Below are positions 34,915 through 44,154 of a DNA stretch of 64,000 nucleotides, one piece after another. Below the pieces are notes generated by a model. The model ran no database searches. It worked only from the letters and a program-made list of their open reading frames with translations, and was not told where the DNA came from. Origin of the DNA: Roseibium aggregatum (GTDB taxonomy: Bacteria > Pseudomonadota > Alphaproteobacteria > Rhizobiales > Stappiaceae); the NCBI RefSeq assembly GCF_014692675.1, contig NZ_JABFCZ010000014.1, positions 1-64,000 of the forward strand. Direction: 5' to 3'. The translations under genes and the position numbers were made by a program. Numbering within the stretch: the first letter of the stretch is position 1; each line of letters begins with the position of its first letter.

Positions 34915-35661
34915 TCATCGTCTGAGCGCGGGCAGGCCGATACCGGTGGCCTCGAAGCCGCCGTCCGCGCACAGCAACTGGCCGGTGATGTAGCTCGCCT
35001 CCTCCGACAGGAGGAACACGATGGCGTTGCCGATTTCCTTCTCCGTGCCGTAGCGGTTGAGGGGAATGGCGTCGTGATAGGCTTCCCGGATTTCCTGGGT
35101 GTGCACGGCAAGCGCCAGCTTGGTGTTCACCGGTCCGGGCGCCACGACGTTGGCGCGAATGCCGAATTCGCCGAGTTCCGCGGCCTGCTGCAGGGTGAGC
35201 TGTATGACCGCGGCCTTCGAGGTGCCATAGGCGACGCGCAGGGTGCTGGCGCGCAGGCCCGAGATCGAGGCGATGTTCACGATTGCGCCCTTGCCGGCAA
35301 TCAGCAGGTCCGTTGCCGCCTGGGTCATCAGGAACACGCCGTCTAGGTTGGTCTTCATGACCGTGCGCCAGCGGTCGAAGGTGGTCTCCCTGATCGGGCC
35401 GAAGTCGGCGACGCCGGCGTTGTTTACCAGTCCTTCGAGCCGGCCGTAGGTTTTCGTCACGTCGCTAAAACAGCGCTCGACCTGTTCCGGATCGGAGACG
35501 TCCATCACGATGGCCTGGACGTTTTCAAGCGGCGCGGCGGCCTTCATCAGTTCCTCGCCGTCGATGTCCACCATGACGACCTGCCAGCCCTTGTCCATAA
35601 GGAGCTGTGTCGTGGCCAGTCCGATACCGCGCGCGGCGCCCGTAACAAGCGCTGTTTTCAT
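34915..35661 (-). CDS. short-chain dehydrogenase/reductase
   Basis: 248 aa from the ATG at 35661 (AGGATCAC upstream); residues before it in the open frame are not SDR-like. 'LVTGAARGIGLATTQLL', 'VDIDGEE' (NAD-type Asp), 'VNNAGVADF', Ser in 'NIASISG', Tyr and Lys in 'YGTSKAA', and 'CADGGFEATG'. Substrate unknown. It is convergent with the quinone oxidoreductase gene, 15 bases apart, and divergent from trcR. Confidence 0.9.
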   Translation of the reverse strand: MKTALVTGAARGIGLATTQLLMDKGWQVVMVDIDGEELMKAAAPLENVQAIVMDVSDPEQVERCFSDVTKTYGRLEGLVNNAGVADFGPIRETTFDRWRTVMKTNLDGVFLMTQAATDLLIAGKGAIVNIASISGLRASTLRVAYGTSKAAVIQLTLQQAAELGEFGIRANVVAPGPVNTKLALAVHTQEIREAYHDAIPLNRYGTEKEIGNAIVFLLSEEASYITGQLLCADGGFEATGIGLPALRR

Positions 35662-35918
35662 TGTGATCCTCCCGATCCGGTTGCCGTGCGATGGCCGCAA
35701 CCCGTTATTCCTGCGGCCATCGTACGGCCGCCGTATCGGCATTCAAGGTCGAAAATCCGCAATAACGTCCTGCTTTTTATGGATCTTTCATCCGGCTCAT
35801 GACGGATTTGCTTTTAACCTCCGGTCGCCTTATATTCACGGCCAATTCCCATTCAATTCAAATGGACCACTGCTTTTTCGCCCCGCCGGGCGAGGGAGCC
35901 GACAGGAGGAATTTACCG

Positions 35919-36695
35919 ATGGCGAACACGCCGCTGATGCCGAAGGCAACCGCCGTCTGGCTCGTCGACAACACATCCTTGAGCTTCACCCAGATTGCGA
36001 ATTTCTGCAAACTGCACCCGCTCGAGGTGAAGGCCATTGCCGACGGCGAGGCCGCACAGGGCATCAAGGGTCTCGACCCGATCCTGACCGGGCAGCTGAC
36101 CCGGGAAGAAGTGGAAAAGGCACAGAACGATCCGAACCATCAGCTGAAGCTGCAGGGCTCGAAGGTCGTCGTGCCGGAAGCCAAGCGCAAGGGACCGCGC
36201 TACACGCCGGTGTCCCGCCGCCAGGACCGCCCGAACGCGATCCTGTGGCTGGTGCGCAATCATCCCGAACTCAAGGACGCCCAGATCATGCGCCTGGTCG
36301 GCACCACCAAGCCGACGATCGCGGCCATCCGCGACCGGACACACTGGAACTCGGCCAACCTGGTTCCCTCCGATCCGGTCACCCTTGGCCTGTGCAGCCA
36401 GCTTGAACTCGACATGGAAGTGGAAAAGGCCGCCAAGAACGCGCCGCCGCGTCCGGAAGGCGAAGTTGTCGAGACGCTGATGCCGGTGGAAGAATCCACC
36501 AGCGAAGAAGCGCTCGCAGCTGCCTTCTCCATGGATACCCGCAAGCCGGTTGAACGCGAAGAGGAAGAGGAATTCGATGCGGATGCCGTCTTTGCGAAGC
36601 TGAATTCGCTCAAGGGCGACGACGCGGGCAAAGGCGACGCGGGCAACGACGACACCGGCAATGAAGACGATGATGAGGACGACGGCAAGGCCTGA
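35919..36695 (+). CDS. trcR: TrcR-type cell-cycle transcriptional regulator (DUF1013)
   Basis: 258 aa from the ATG at 35919, which follows GGAGGA. The conserved part (1-165) is DUF1013: 'LMPKATAVWLVDNTSLSF', 'IANFCKLHPLEVKAIADGE', 'AILWLVRNHPELKDAQI', and 'LVGTTKPTIAAIRDRTHWN', which looks like helix-turn-helix DNA-binding units. The C-terminal third is acidic and low in complexity, ending with Asp/Gly/Glu runs. Databases name the family TrcR, a cell-cycle regulator of Rhizobiales. That function is family knowledge and not visible here. The acidic tail may bind a partner. Confidence 0.85.
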   Translation: MANTPLMPKATAVWLVDNTSLSFTQIANFCKLHPLEVKAIADGEAAQGIKGLDPILTGQLTREEVEKAQNDPNHQLKLQGSKVVVPEAKRKGPRYTPVSRRQDRPNAILWLVRNHPELKDAQIMRLVGTTKPTIAAIRDRTHWNSANLVPSDPVTLGLCSQLELDMEVEKAAKNAPPRPEGEVVETLMPVEESTSEEALAAAFSMDTRKPVEREEEEEFDADAVFAKLNSLKGDDAGKGDAGNDDTGNEDDDEDDGKA

Positions 36696-36733
36696 TCAGC
36701 TGGCTCTTGTCTTTCCGCTTGTCGTGACGAAAA

Positions 36734-36768
36734 CGGGCTGCCGCTTCCTGCGGCGGCCTTTTTTATTT
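36734..36768 (+). terminator. intrinsic terminator after trcR
   Basis: GGCTGCCGC and GCGGCGGCC (one G:U pair, loop TTCCT) are followed by TTTTTTATTT. Confidence 0.8.
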
Positions 36769-36773
36769 GCCCG

Positions 36774-37022
36774 TCAGCCCGCCGCCGCGCAGCCTTCCGG
36801 TTTCAGAACCCGTTTTGTGGAGGCCGGATAGCGCAGCAGTTTTTCGGCCGGCCGGATTGGCCGGGCAACCAGGTTGCCGCCGCAGTTCGGGCACCGGCCC
36901 TTCAGTACCTGTTCCGCGCAAGTCCGGCAGAAGGTGCATTCGAACGTACAGATCATGGCGTCCGGGGCCTCCGGCGGCAGGTCCCTGTCACAGCATTCGC
37001 AATTCGGGCGCAGGTCTAGCAT
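36774..37022 (-). CDS. DUF1272 family cysteine-rich protein
   Basis: 82 aa. 'LRPNCECCDRDLP', 'ICTFECTFCRTCAE' and 'GRCPNCGGNL' give four pairs of closely spaced cysteines, which suggests a zinc-ribbon-like fold with two metal sites. DUF1272 has no assigned function. The C-terminal 25 residues are basic and not conserved. Convergent with trcR. Confidence 0.85.
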   Translation of the reverse strand: MLDLRPNCECCDRDLPPEAPDAMICTFECTFCRTCAEQVLKGRCPNCGGNLVARPIRPAEKLLRYPASTKRVLKPEGCAAAG

Positions 37023-37094
37023 GGCTGGCTCTCCCGGTTGATCATCTGAGAAATTGTAACCCGGTGAAGAGAAGACGCAAACGGGCGTACCGGC

Positions 37095-38126
37095 TCAGCG
37101 TTCGGTCAGCTTGAGTTCGATGCGCCGGTTGCGGGCGAGCGTTTCCGGGCTGTCGCCTTCCTCCAGCGGCTGGTATTCGCCAAAACCGGCCGCCACCAGG
37201 CGCTTGGGATCGACGCCGCGTTCGATCAGGTAGCGGACCACGGAAATCGCGCGGGCGGCCGACAGTTCCCAGTTGTTGCGGAACCGCCCCGTTCCCGAGA
37301 GCGGGCGGGAATCGGTATGGCCGTCGACCCGCAGCACCCAGTTGATCTCGTCTGGGATCTGCAGGCTGAGTTCCTGGATCGCCTCGGCGAGCTTGTCGAG
37401 TTCGCCCTTGCCGTCCGGATTGATCTCATCCGACCCGGAGGAAAACAGGACTTCCGACTGGAAGACGAAGCGGTCGCCGACGACCCGGATATCGGAGCGT
37501 TGCGACAGGATCTCGCGCAGGCGGCCGAAGAAGTCGGAGCGGTAGCGGGACAGTTCCTGGACCCTCTGGACCAGGGCGGCGTTCAGGCGCCGGCCGAGGC
37601 TTGCGATCTTCGCCTGGCTTTCGCTTTCCTTGGCTTCCGCCGCATCGAGGGCGGCGTTCGCAGCCGCGATCTGTCGGCGCAGGGCGGAAATCTGCTGGTT
37701 GAGGAGCTCGACCTGGGCCAGCGCCCGCTGGCTGACCTGCTTTTCCTCGTCGAGCATGGTCTCAAGGTGTGCCGCGCGGCCGCCGGCGGCTTCCGCCTCG
37801 CCGGACGAGCTGTTCAGCAGGCCGAGCAGCCGGTCCTTTTCCGCATTCGCGTCGCCGAGGTTGGCGCGCAGGCCGGTAATCGTATCGTTCAGTTCGCTGC
37901 TGTTTGCCCGTTCAAGGGCAAGCAGTTCGGTCAGTTCGCTGATCTGCGCGTTCAGCCGGTTCAGCACCGTGTCGCGTCCGGACAGCTGCTGGCTCAGGAA
38001 AAACTGCGCCAGCATGAAGATCGACAAGAGGAAGATGATGACGAGCAGGAGCGTTGCCATCGCATCGACGAAGCCGGGCCAGTAATCTGTCCCCGAGGCG
38101 CGGCGTCTGGCACGCAGGCTTGCCAT
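37095..38126 (-). CDS. MotB-like protein with OmpA peptidoglycan-binding domain
   Basis: 343 aa. One membrane helix near 18-43 contains Asp21 in 'FVDAMATLLLVIIFLL', the position of the MotB/TolR/ExbD proton-binding residue. A coiled coil of about 120 residues (50-175) follows, then an OmpA-like domain (about 215-340) with 'VDGHTDSRPL', 'NNWELSAARAISVV' and 'GFGEYQPL'. It has the layout of a stator B subunit but no flagellar or Tol genes nearby. It starts 3 bases after the MotA-like gene, so the two probably form one complex. The coiled coil is longer than in flagellar MotB. Confidence 0.88.
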   Translation of the reverse strand: MASLRARRRASGTDYWPGFVDAMATLLLVIIFLLSIFMLAQFFLSQQLSGRDTVLNRLNAQISELTELLALERANSSELNDTITGLRANLGDANAEKDRLLGLLNSSSGEAEAAGGRAAHLETMLDEEKQVSQRALAQVELLNQQISALRRQIAAANAALDAAEAKESESQAKIASLGRRLNAALVQRVQELSRYRSDFFGRLREILSQRSDIRVVGDRFVFQSEVLFSSGSDEINPDGKGELDKLAEAIQELSLQIPDEINWVLRVDGHTDSRPLSGTGRFRNNWELSAARAISVVRYLIERGVDPKRLVAAGFGEYQPLEEGDSPETLARNRRIELKLTER

Positions 38127-38129
38127 GGC

Positions 38130-39119
38130 TTAGTCCTTCGCGCGGTCGAAGGCCGCCGAAATCGAGGACAGAAGCGCTTCGATCCGCTTTTGCTGCTCGC
38201 CCTGGTTCTCCGCCCAGTCGCGCATCATCTGCTGCTCGGAGCGCACGTGCTTGACCAGGCCCTGGATGCCCTCGGCGAGGTTGGCCATGGCCTGGGAAGC
38301 TTTCTTGCTGCCCCCTTCCTCGACCGTCTTCTGCAACTGGGCGATGGAGGCCTGGATGCGCTCGGTGTTGTCGCTGGGGGCGACGAGGATCGAGGAATCT
38401 TCCGGTTCGATGTCGGTCACGGTCGACAGCCAGTCTTCCAGCTCGTTGTAGAACCGGTTCTGCGCCTGTCCTGCCTGCAGATCGAGAAAGCCCAGAACCA
38501 GAGACCCGGTCAGGCCGAAAAGGGATGAGGAAAAGGCCGTGCCCATGCCTGAAAGCGGCGCTTCAAGCCCGGCCTTCAGATCCTCGAAGATCACATTGGC
38601 ATCGCCGGAGCCGACATCGAGCGACTGGATGGTCGCGCCCACCGCGCTGACGGTCTGCAACAGGCCCCAGAAGGTGCCGAGCAGGCCGAGGAAGACCAGC
38701 AGGCCGGTCAGGTAGCGGGAAATCTCGCGCGATTCCTCCAGGCGCATGCCGATGGAATCCAGGATCGAGCGGGCGGTCATCGGGGTCAGCGCCATTTCGC
38801 CGACCTTGTTGCCCAGAAGCGTCGCCATGGGCGCCAGCAGGACGGGCGCCCTGGTATCTAGGCCGGGATCGCCGACGCGGAAGCTGTTCACCCAGGAAAT
38901 TTCGGGAAACAGCCGGATCACCCTGCCGAACAGGAGCAGGATGCCGAACAGGCCCACCAGGACAATCAGGCCGTTCAGGCCGGGGTTGCTCATGAATGCA
39001 ACCGTGATTTGCCGGTGGAGAATGAAACCTATGAACGCAACGATCACCAGGAAGATGATCATGAATGACAGGTATGCCCGGGGACTGGACAGACTGTAGG
39101 GATCGAAGTCTCTTGCCAT
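38130..39119 (-). CDS. MotA/TolQ/ExbB-family proton-channel protein
   Basis: 329 aa. Four hydrophobic segments: two near residues 15-65 ('FMIIFLVIVAFIGFIL' and 'LIVLVGLFGILLLFG'), and two at about 140-215 that carry the family motif 'LLGTFWGLLQTVSAVGA'. A C-terminal extension of about 100 residues is helical and charged. Its partner is the downstream MotB-like gene. The pair resembles ion-driven stators (MotAB, TolQR, ZorAB), but no zorya or flagellar gene is present. Confidence 0.88.
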   Translation of the reverse strand: MARDFDPYSLSSPRAYLSFMIIFLVIVAFIGFILHRQITVAFMSNPGLNGLIVLVGLFGILLLFGRVIRLFPEISWVNSFRVGDPGLDTRAPVLLAPMATLLGNKVGEMALTPMTARSILDSIGMRLEESREISRYLTGLLVFLGLLGTFWGLLQTVSAVGATIQSLDVGSGDANVIFEDLKAGLEAPLSGMGTAFSSSLFGLTGSLVLGFLDLQAGQAQNRFYNELEDWLSTVTDIEPEDSSILVAPSDNTERIQASIAQLQKTVEEGGSKKASQAMANLAEGIQGLVKHVRSEQQMMRDWAENQGEQQKRIEALLSSISAAFDRAKD

Positions 39120-39351
39120 CGGTCGCTGAATAGCCGCCTGTTATTGGTAAACGATTGATAACGTGATTTCCCGGGGATTGAAAACCGTTAATCGTTCGCG
39201 GGCAACGCTTATTACCATTCACGCCTGATTGTGCCCCTTCTGAGGCAACGTCTGCCACAGGTCGTTTGCGCCACGGCAAAACGCTCCACCGCCGCAGGGG
39301 AACGGGGAAGTTTCGGTACTTTAAAAGCCTGAGATGCGGGCGAAAGCCCGG

Positions 39352-40143
39352 TCAGTCGACGTTCTTCAACAGCCGCAGAAGATGTTTCTGGGCATATTCG
39401 TTGCCCGCGACCACATCGCCGGTGTCCAGCATCTTGTCCTTGCCGGACAGGTCGGAGACGTAACCGCCCGCTTCCTTCACCATGAGAATGCCGGCGGCAA
39501 TGTCCCAGGAATTGAGATTGCGTTCCCAATAGCCGTCGAAACGGCCGGACGCCGTCCAGGCCAGGTCGAGAGCGGCGGCGCCGCAGCGGCGGATGCCGGC
39601 GACTTCCGGCATGATGTAGCGCAGTTCCTTCAGGGTGCGGCCATGGTCGCCCTTGCCGATGAAGGGCAGGCCGGTGGCGAACACCATGTCGGGCAGCTCC
39701 ATGCGGCCGGCGACCCGCAGGCGGCGGTCGTTCAGGAAGGCGCCCCGGCCGCGTTCGGCGGTGTAGAGCTCGTCCATGACCGGATTGTAGATCACGCCGG
39801 CGACGATCTGGCCCTGGCGTTCCAGCGCAATCGAAGTGGCGAAAATCGGAATCCCGTGGAGAAAGTTCGTGGTGCCGTCCAGGGGATCCACATGCCAGCG
39901 GTGCTGGCCGTCGGTGCCCTCGACCTCGCCGCTTTCCTCCATCACCAGACCGAAGGCCGGGCGGGCTTTCGTGAGTTCGGAGCGGATGATCTCTTCCGCC
40001 CGGCGGTCGGCAGCGGAGACGAAATCTCCCGGACCTTTCCGGGACACCTGGAGATTTTCCACTTCGCCGAAATCGCGAACAAGGCCGCGGCCTGCCTTCA
40101 TGGCGGCCTGAACCATTACGTTGAGGAGGGCGGTGCGAGCCAT
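39352..40143 (-). CDS. inositol monophosphatase family protein (SuhB-like)
   Basis: 263 aa. Li-sensitive phosphatase fold: Glu pair in 'VMEESGE', 'WHVDPLDGTTNFLHGIP' with Asp86 and Asp89 (metal ligands), and 'SWDIAAGILMVKEAGG' near residue 210. The family dephosphorylates inositol phosphate, but members also act on fructose 1,6-bisphosphate, PAP or NADP. SuhB also takes part in rRNA transcription in E. coli. The position next to efp is conserved in rhizobia. The exact substrate is unproven. Confidence 0.9.
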   Translation of the reverse strand: MARTALLNVMVQAAMKAGRGLVRDFGEVENLQVSRKGPGDFVSAADRRAEEIIRSELTKARPAFGLVMEESGEVEGTDGQHRWHVDPLDGTTNFLHGIPIFATSIALERQGQIVAGVIYNPVMDELYTAERGRGAFLNDRRLRVAGRMELPDMVFATGLPFIGKGDHGRTLKELRYIMPEVAGIRRCGAAALDLAWTASGRFDGYWERNLNSWDIAAGILMVKEAGGYVSDLSGKDKMLDTGDVVAGNEYAQKHLLRLLKNVD

Positions 40144-40212
40144 TTTCTTTTTTGTCGCTTGTTATGAGGCGCGCCCGGATGACAGGCGCGCCGGAGTGCT
40201 GATTGGGGAAGT

Positions 40213-40776
40213 TTAGTCGGCGCGGCGGACGTATTCCAGCGTGCCGGTGTCGACGATGATCTTTTCACCCGCCGTGATGAACGGGGGAACCATGACGCGG
40301 ACGCCGTTTTCCATGATGGCCGGCTTGTAGGACGAGGACTGGGTCTGTCCCTTGACCACGGCGTCGGCCTCGGCGATCTCGAGGGTGACATGCTGGGGCA
40401 GGGTGATGCCGATCGGGCGTTCCTCGTGCATTTCCACGGTCACCATCATGCCGTCCTGGAGGAAGGCTGCGCGGTCGCCGACGAAATCCGCCTGGAGTTC
40501 AAGCTGCTCGTAGGTTTCGGTGTCCATGAAGATCAGCATGTCTTCCTGGGTGTACAGGTACTGGAAGTCCTTCTGCTCCAGGCGAACACGCTCGACCTTG
40601 TCTTCGGAGCGGAAGCGTTCGTTGAGCTTGCGTCCGTCGATAAGGTTTTTCATCTCGACCTGGGCAAAGGCGCCGCCCTTGCCCGGCTTGACGTGATCGA
40701 CCTTCACGACCGCCCAGAGCGTGTCCTGATGCTGGAGAACGTTGCCAGGCTTGATTTCGTTACCGTTGATTTTCAT
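40213..40776 (-). CDS. efp: translation elongation factor P
   Basis: 187 aa from the ATG at 40776, where the EF-P start '[14 protein letters not shown]' is. The loop 'VKPGKGGAF' holds Lys33, the site that PoxA (EpmA) lysylates in other bacteria. Domain II '[19 protein letters not shown]' and C-terminal 'GLVVMVP'-type motif (here '[15 protein letters not shown]') complete the family pattern. EF-P helps ribosomes through polyproline stretches, and many proteins in this window (TolA, DUF882 tail) are Pro-rich. epmA is not in the window. Confidence 0.96.
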   Translation of the reverse strand: MKINGNEIKPGNVLQHQDTLWAVVKVDHVKPGKGGAFAQVEMKNLIDGRKLNERFRSEDKVERVRLEQKDFQYLYTQEDMLIFMDTETYEQLELQADFVGDRAAFLQDGMMVTVEMHEERPIGITLPQHVTLEIAEADAVVKGQTQSSSYKPAIMENGVRVMVPPFITAGEKIIVDTGTLEYVRRAD

Positions 40777-40919
40777 GGAACGACCGATTGAATTGACTGT
40801 TTGAGACAAAGCGGGTGCAGGGACGGGAAGACTTTCCCCATGCGCGAACCCGATGTGGCGCCTGTCGACCACAAATGCGGCGCAGATTCAAGGAAAAAAG
40901 CCGAAAAGTGTTACCGCAC

Positions 40920-42077
40920 TCAGGGCGATGTGCGCGACGGGTCCTCGGAAGGGGCAAAAACGGTCGCCGTATACTGCTCGGCCCGTTTCTTCGCCTCCGC
41001 CAAAAGGTCGCTGTTCAAGGTGGCGACAAAGCCGTCCAGCTTCAGGTCCGAGACCCCGAGCGCGCGCGCAGCATAGTGCCATGCGGCGGCGGCGACCGGG
41101 TCCTGTTGCCGGCCCCTGCCATAGGCATAGACGCGGGCCAGCCTGTTCATGGCGACCGGGTTGCCGGCCTTCGCTGCGCGCTCGAACCAGTCGGCGGCTT
41201 CCTTTTCGTCCGGCTCGACGCCTTTGCCCTGAAACCGCAGGATGCCGTAGTAGACTTGGGCCGAGGTGTTGCCGCGCCGTGCCGCCCGGCCAAGCCAGAA
41301 GGCGCCCTGGCGCGGATCGCTGAGGCCGCCGGTCCCTTCCAGATAGGACAGGCCGAGCACGTATTGGGCCTGCGGGTCATTGAGCTCGGCCGCTTCCTTG
41401 AGGAGCGCGCGCGCCTTGTCCTCGTCGTGCGGCCGTCCCTCTCCTTCCTGGTAGATCAGGGCGAGATTGTACTTGGCTTCCGGGTTGCCGGCCTTGGCGG
41501 CGATCTCGAACAGATCGGCCGCCCGCTTCTTGTCTTGGCTGACGCCGGTGCCGAGCAGATAGAGCTGCGCAAGCCTGTAGGCCGCGTGCGGGTCGTTCTT
41601 GGCGGCGGCCAGTTCGTACCACTGGGCTGCCTTCTCCTTGTCCTGGGGGATGCCGAGCCCGGTTTCGAACAGAACGCCGATCAGGGTCTGAGCCGCCGTG
41701 TTGCCCTCTTCGGCCAAGGGTGTCGCCGCGGCGAGCGTCGACAGATACCAGCCGCGCTGGAACAGGCTGTAGACATAGTCCTGCGTGATACTGGTTCCTT
41801 CCGCCGGCAGGGGAGGTTGCACGTCAATGGTGCTGACAAGTGCTGCCGGTTTCTCCGTCTCGAGCGTCTGGTCAACCGTCCCGGCCCCCTCGGGCACAGC
41901 CTGGGGCAGGGGGGCGGCGGGCGGCGCGGGAACGGGTGCGGATTGCGGCTTGGTCTGGGCAAGGGACCGGGAAACCATACCGATCTGGCAGGCTCCGGCC
42001 AGAATGAGGGTGGCCGGAATGAGGGAGGAGAGTGCCCCGGCCAGCCACTTGCGCAGGTTTTTGCGGATCACTTCCAT
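40920..42077 (-). CDS. Sel1-repeat protein
   Basis: 385 aa. A hydrophobic stretch near residues 11-30 ('WLAGALSSLIPATLILAGAC') is a signal or anchor. A Pro/Ala-rich segment follows to about 70, and then at least five Sel1-like repeats (for example 'AAQTLIGVLFETGLG', 'AAYRLAQLYLLGTGV', 'AKYNLALIYQEGEGR', 'AQYVLGLSYLEGTGG'). Sel1 proteins are adaptors in signalling or envelope stress (ExoR in Sinorhizobium is one), and this assignment is by analogy only. It lies between thiE and efp on the same strand and starts 17 bases after the thiE stop. Confidence 0.85.
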   Translation of the reverse strand: MEVIRKNLRKWLAGALSSLIPATLILAGACQIGMVSRSLAQTKPQSAPVPAPPAAPLPQAVPEGAGTVDQTLETEKPAALVSTIDVQPPLPAEGTSITQDYVYSLFQRGWYLSTLAAATPLAEEGNTAAQTLIGVLFETGLGIPQDKEKAAQWYELAAAKNDPHAAYRLAQLYLLGTGVSQDKKRAADLFEIAAKAGNPEAKYNLALIYQEGEGRPHDEDKARALLKEAAELNDPQAQYVLGLSYLEGTGGLSDPRQGAFWLGRAARRGNTSAQVYYGILRFQGKGVEPDEKEAADWFERAAKAGNPVAMNRLARVYAYGRGRQQDPVAAAAWHYAARALGVSDLKLDGFVATLNSDLLAEAKKRAEQYTATVFAPSEDPSRTSP

Positions 42078-42094
42078 GGGGTCGACCTCGTTCC

Positions 42095-42748
42095 TCAGTC
42101 GGTGTCCTCAAAGGGGTGGCTTTCCAGGATGGCATTGGCCCCGGCCACGGCGGCAGCCGGTCCGCCCGGATTCTGCCAGACCGCGTCCTTCAATGCGACG
42201 AAATCCGCGCCGGTCGCCGCCGCCGCCTCGACCGAGGCGATGGTGTTGCCGCCGAGAGCGACGCAGGGCGTTTCGAACAGTTCCGACCACCATTCCGCCT
42301 TGGCCAGCGTCTTGGCATGGGGTTCCGGCTTTTCCTCCAGATCCAGGCGGCCGAAGAACAGGTAGTCGATCCCGGTCTCGGCCCATTCCATGTCTTCGTG
42401 TTTCAGTTTGGTGCCGCCTGCGCCGACGATCTTCGCAGGCTGGAGGCTTTCGACCGCGAGTTTGACGTCTTCCAGCGACGTATCGATATGAACGCCGTCC
42501 GCGCCGCTGCGCCCGGCAACCTGGGTGTCGCGGTAGACAAGCGCTGCCGCGCCGCCTGCCTGGACGACGGGAACCAAAACCTGTGCTGCTTCCTGAAGCG
42601 CCTTGCCGTCAGCATCGGGCATGTAGATCAGGACGCAGGCGATGTCGCCGCCCTTGAAGGCGTCCGCAAGGTCTTTGGCGAGCCTGGCGGGATCGAACGC
42701 CGGTGGCGTGACAAGAAAAAGGCGGGGGCGATTCAAGATGAAATCCAT
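42095..42748 (-). CDS. thiE: thiamine-phosphate synthase family protein
   Basis: 217 aa. ThiE/TenI TIM-barrel: 'RLFLVTPPAF', 'LVYRDTQVAGRSGADGVHIDTS', 'KIVGAGGTKLKHE', 'DYLFFGRLD', 'PCVALGGNT'. ThiE condenses the hydroxymethylpyrimidine diphosphate with thiazole phosphate. The motif 'GVHI' at the substrate loop is present but several ThiE residues differ, so it could be a divergent thiE-like paralogue. No TPP riboswitch was visible upstream. Neighbours are fba and the Sel1 gene, an arrangement common in rhizobia. Confidence 0.78.
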   Translation of the reverse strand: MDFILNRPRLFLVTPPAFDPARLAKDLADAFKGGDIACVLIYMPDADGKALQEAAQVLVPVVQAGGAAALVYRDTQVAGRSGADGVHIDTSLEDVKLAVESLQPAKIVGAGGTKLKHEDMEWAETGIDYLFFGRLDLEEKPEPHAKTLAKAEWWSELFETPCVALGGNTIASVEAAAATGADFVALKDAVWQNPGGPAAAVAGANAILESHPFEDTD

Positions 42749-42808
42749 TCTTGCAAATCAAACGACGGCGCATCATGCGCCTGTCCGGTTTCTTGTCCCT
42801 AAAGACGG

Positions 42809-42837
42809 CGAAAGAGGGACGCAAGGCCCCTCTTTCA
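42809..42837 (-). terminator. hairpin downstream of fba
   Basis: GAAAGAGGG (42810-42818) pairs with CCCTCTTTC (42828-42836), loop of 9. The T-run on the minus side is weak, so it may only partly stop transcription into thiE. Confidence 0.5.
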
Positions 42838-42877
42838 AGAAATGTGTCTTCAATTTAAGCCGGAAAAAGCGTTTCCG

Positions 42878-43945
42878 TCAGCCGATCTTCGGATCCAGGC
42901 TGCCGTCCTTGTAGCGGGCGGCCATTTCGGCAAGCGTTGCGATGCGGCCGATCTTGGGGGCCTGACCGGCGGTGTTGAAGGCCTCCAGGCGGGCGATGCA
43001 GAGCTTTTCCATCGCGTCGCGGGCCGGCTTCAGATACTTGCGCGGATCGAATTCGCCCGGGTTTTCGGCCAGCACCTTGCGGATCTGGCCGGTCATGGCC
43101 ATGCGGTTGTCCGTGTCGATGTTGATCTTGCGCACGCCGTTCTTGATGCCGCGCTGGATTTCCTCGACCGGCACGCCCCAGGTCTGGGGCATCTCGCCGC
43201 CAAACTGGTTGATGATGTCCTGAAGGTCCTGCGGCACGGAGGACGAGCCGTGCATCACCAGGTGGGTGTCCGGCAGGCGGCGGTGAATTTCCTCGATCAC
43301 ATGCATGGCGAGGATGTCGCCGTCCGGCTTGCGGGTGAACTTGTAGGCGCCGTGGGAGGTGCCCATGGCGATGGCAAGGGCATCGACCTTGGTCGCCTGC
43401 ACGAATTTCACCGCTTCTTCCGGATCGGTCAGGAGCTGGTCGTGGGAGAGCTTTCCTTCGGCGCCATGACCGTCTTCCTTGTCGCCCATGCCGGTTTCAA
43501 GGGAACCGAGGACGCCGAGTTCGCCTTCCACGGAGATGCCGCCGAGATGGGCCATGTCGGTCACCTTGCCGGTGACACCGACGTTGTAGTCCCAGTCGGC
43601 CGGGGTCTTGCCGTCGGCTTCCAGAGAACCGTCCATCATGACGGAGGTGAAGCCTGCCTGGATCGCGGTCATGCAGGTTCCCGGCTCGTTGCCGTGGTCG
43701 AGGTGCACGCACACCGGAATGTGCGGGTAGATTTCGCAGACGGCGTCCATCATGTACTTCAGCATGACGTCGTTGGCATAGGCGCGGGCACCGCGGGACG
43801 CCTGGATGATGACGGGAGCGGACGTCTTGTCGGCCGCCGCCATGATGGCGAGCGCCTGTTCCATGTTGTTGATGTTGAACGCAGGAACCCCGTAATCATG
43901 CTCAGCAGCGTGATCCAGCAGTTGGCGAAGGGTAATGCGAGCCAT
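42878..43945 (-). CDS. fba: class II fructose-bisphosphate aldolase
   Basis: 355 aa from the ATG at 43945 (GGGAGAC upstream). Zinc-dependent aldolase of the FbaA/CbbA type: '[19 protein letters not shown]', '[17 protein letters not shown]', the zinc and catalytic site '[10 protein letters not shown]', '[13 protein letters not shown]'-region here 'SVMMDGSLE', '[13 protein letters not shown]', and '[10 protein letters not shown]'. It splits fructose 1,6-bisphosphate into dihydroxyacetone phosphate and glyceraldehyde 3-phosphate. It is downstream of tkt-gap-pgk but has its own upstream space of about 255 bases. Confidence 0.96.
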   Translation of the reverse strand: MARITLRQLLDHAAEHDYGVPAFNINNMEQALAIMAAADKTSAPVIIQASRGARAYANDVMLKYMMDAVCEIYPHIPVCVHLDHGNEPGTCMTAIQAGFTSVMMDGSLEADGKTPADWDYNVGVTGKVTDMAHLGGISVEGELGVLGSLETGMGDKEDGHGAEGKLSHDQLLTDPEEAVKFVQATKVDALAIAMGTSHGAYKFTRKPDGDILAMHVIEEIHRRLPDTHLVMHGSSSVPQDLQDIINQFGGEMPQTWGVPVEEIQRGIKNGVRKINIDTDNRMAMTGQIRKVLAENPGEFDPRKYLKPARDAMEKLCIARLEAFNTAGQAPKIGRIATLAEMAARYKDGSLDPKIG

Positions 43946-44154
43946 GAAAGTCTCCCGTAATCCGGCGTTTAAATCGTAATTATCCGATATGGTCGCGGCC
44001 ATTTGTTGGCGCGATGCATCAAGTTGACGCGGTTCTAGCAAAAACTGCCGGTTTTGGAAGTCGCCGAAAGACGATTAAATCGTTTAAATTGTCAGCAAAG
44101 GCCAGAACTTTGGGACAGCTTTAATTTAGTATCCGAAATAAATCTTGAAAGAAG

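Noticed and set aside
37095-39119. Zorya-type defence system
   Set aside because: The channel pair looks like ZorAB, but no ZorC, ZorD or ZorE gene is next to it, and the neighbours are housekeeping genes.
39337-39350. Hairpin CGGGC-GAAA-GCCCG as terminator of the phosphatase gene
   Set aside because: The stem is short and the T-run on the minus strand is about 12 bases away.
40168-40191. Inverted repeat GGCGCGCC-N8-GGCGCGCC as efp terminator
   Set aside because: The two 8-bp palindromes can pair, but no T-run follows on the minus strand, so I did not call a terminator.
42749-42877. TPP riboswitch upstream of thiE
   Set aside because: The interval has only a fba-side hairpin. I could not find the conserved CUGAGA and thi-box elements.
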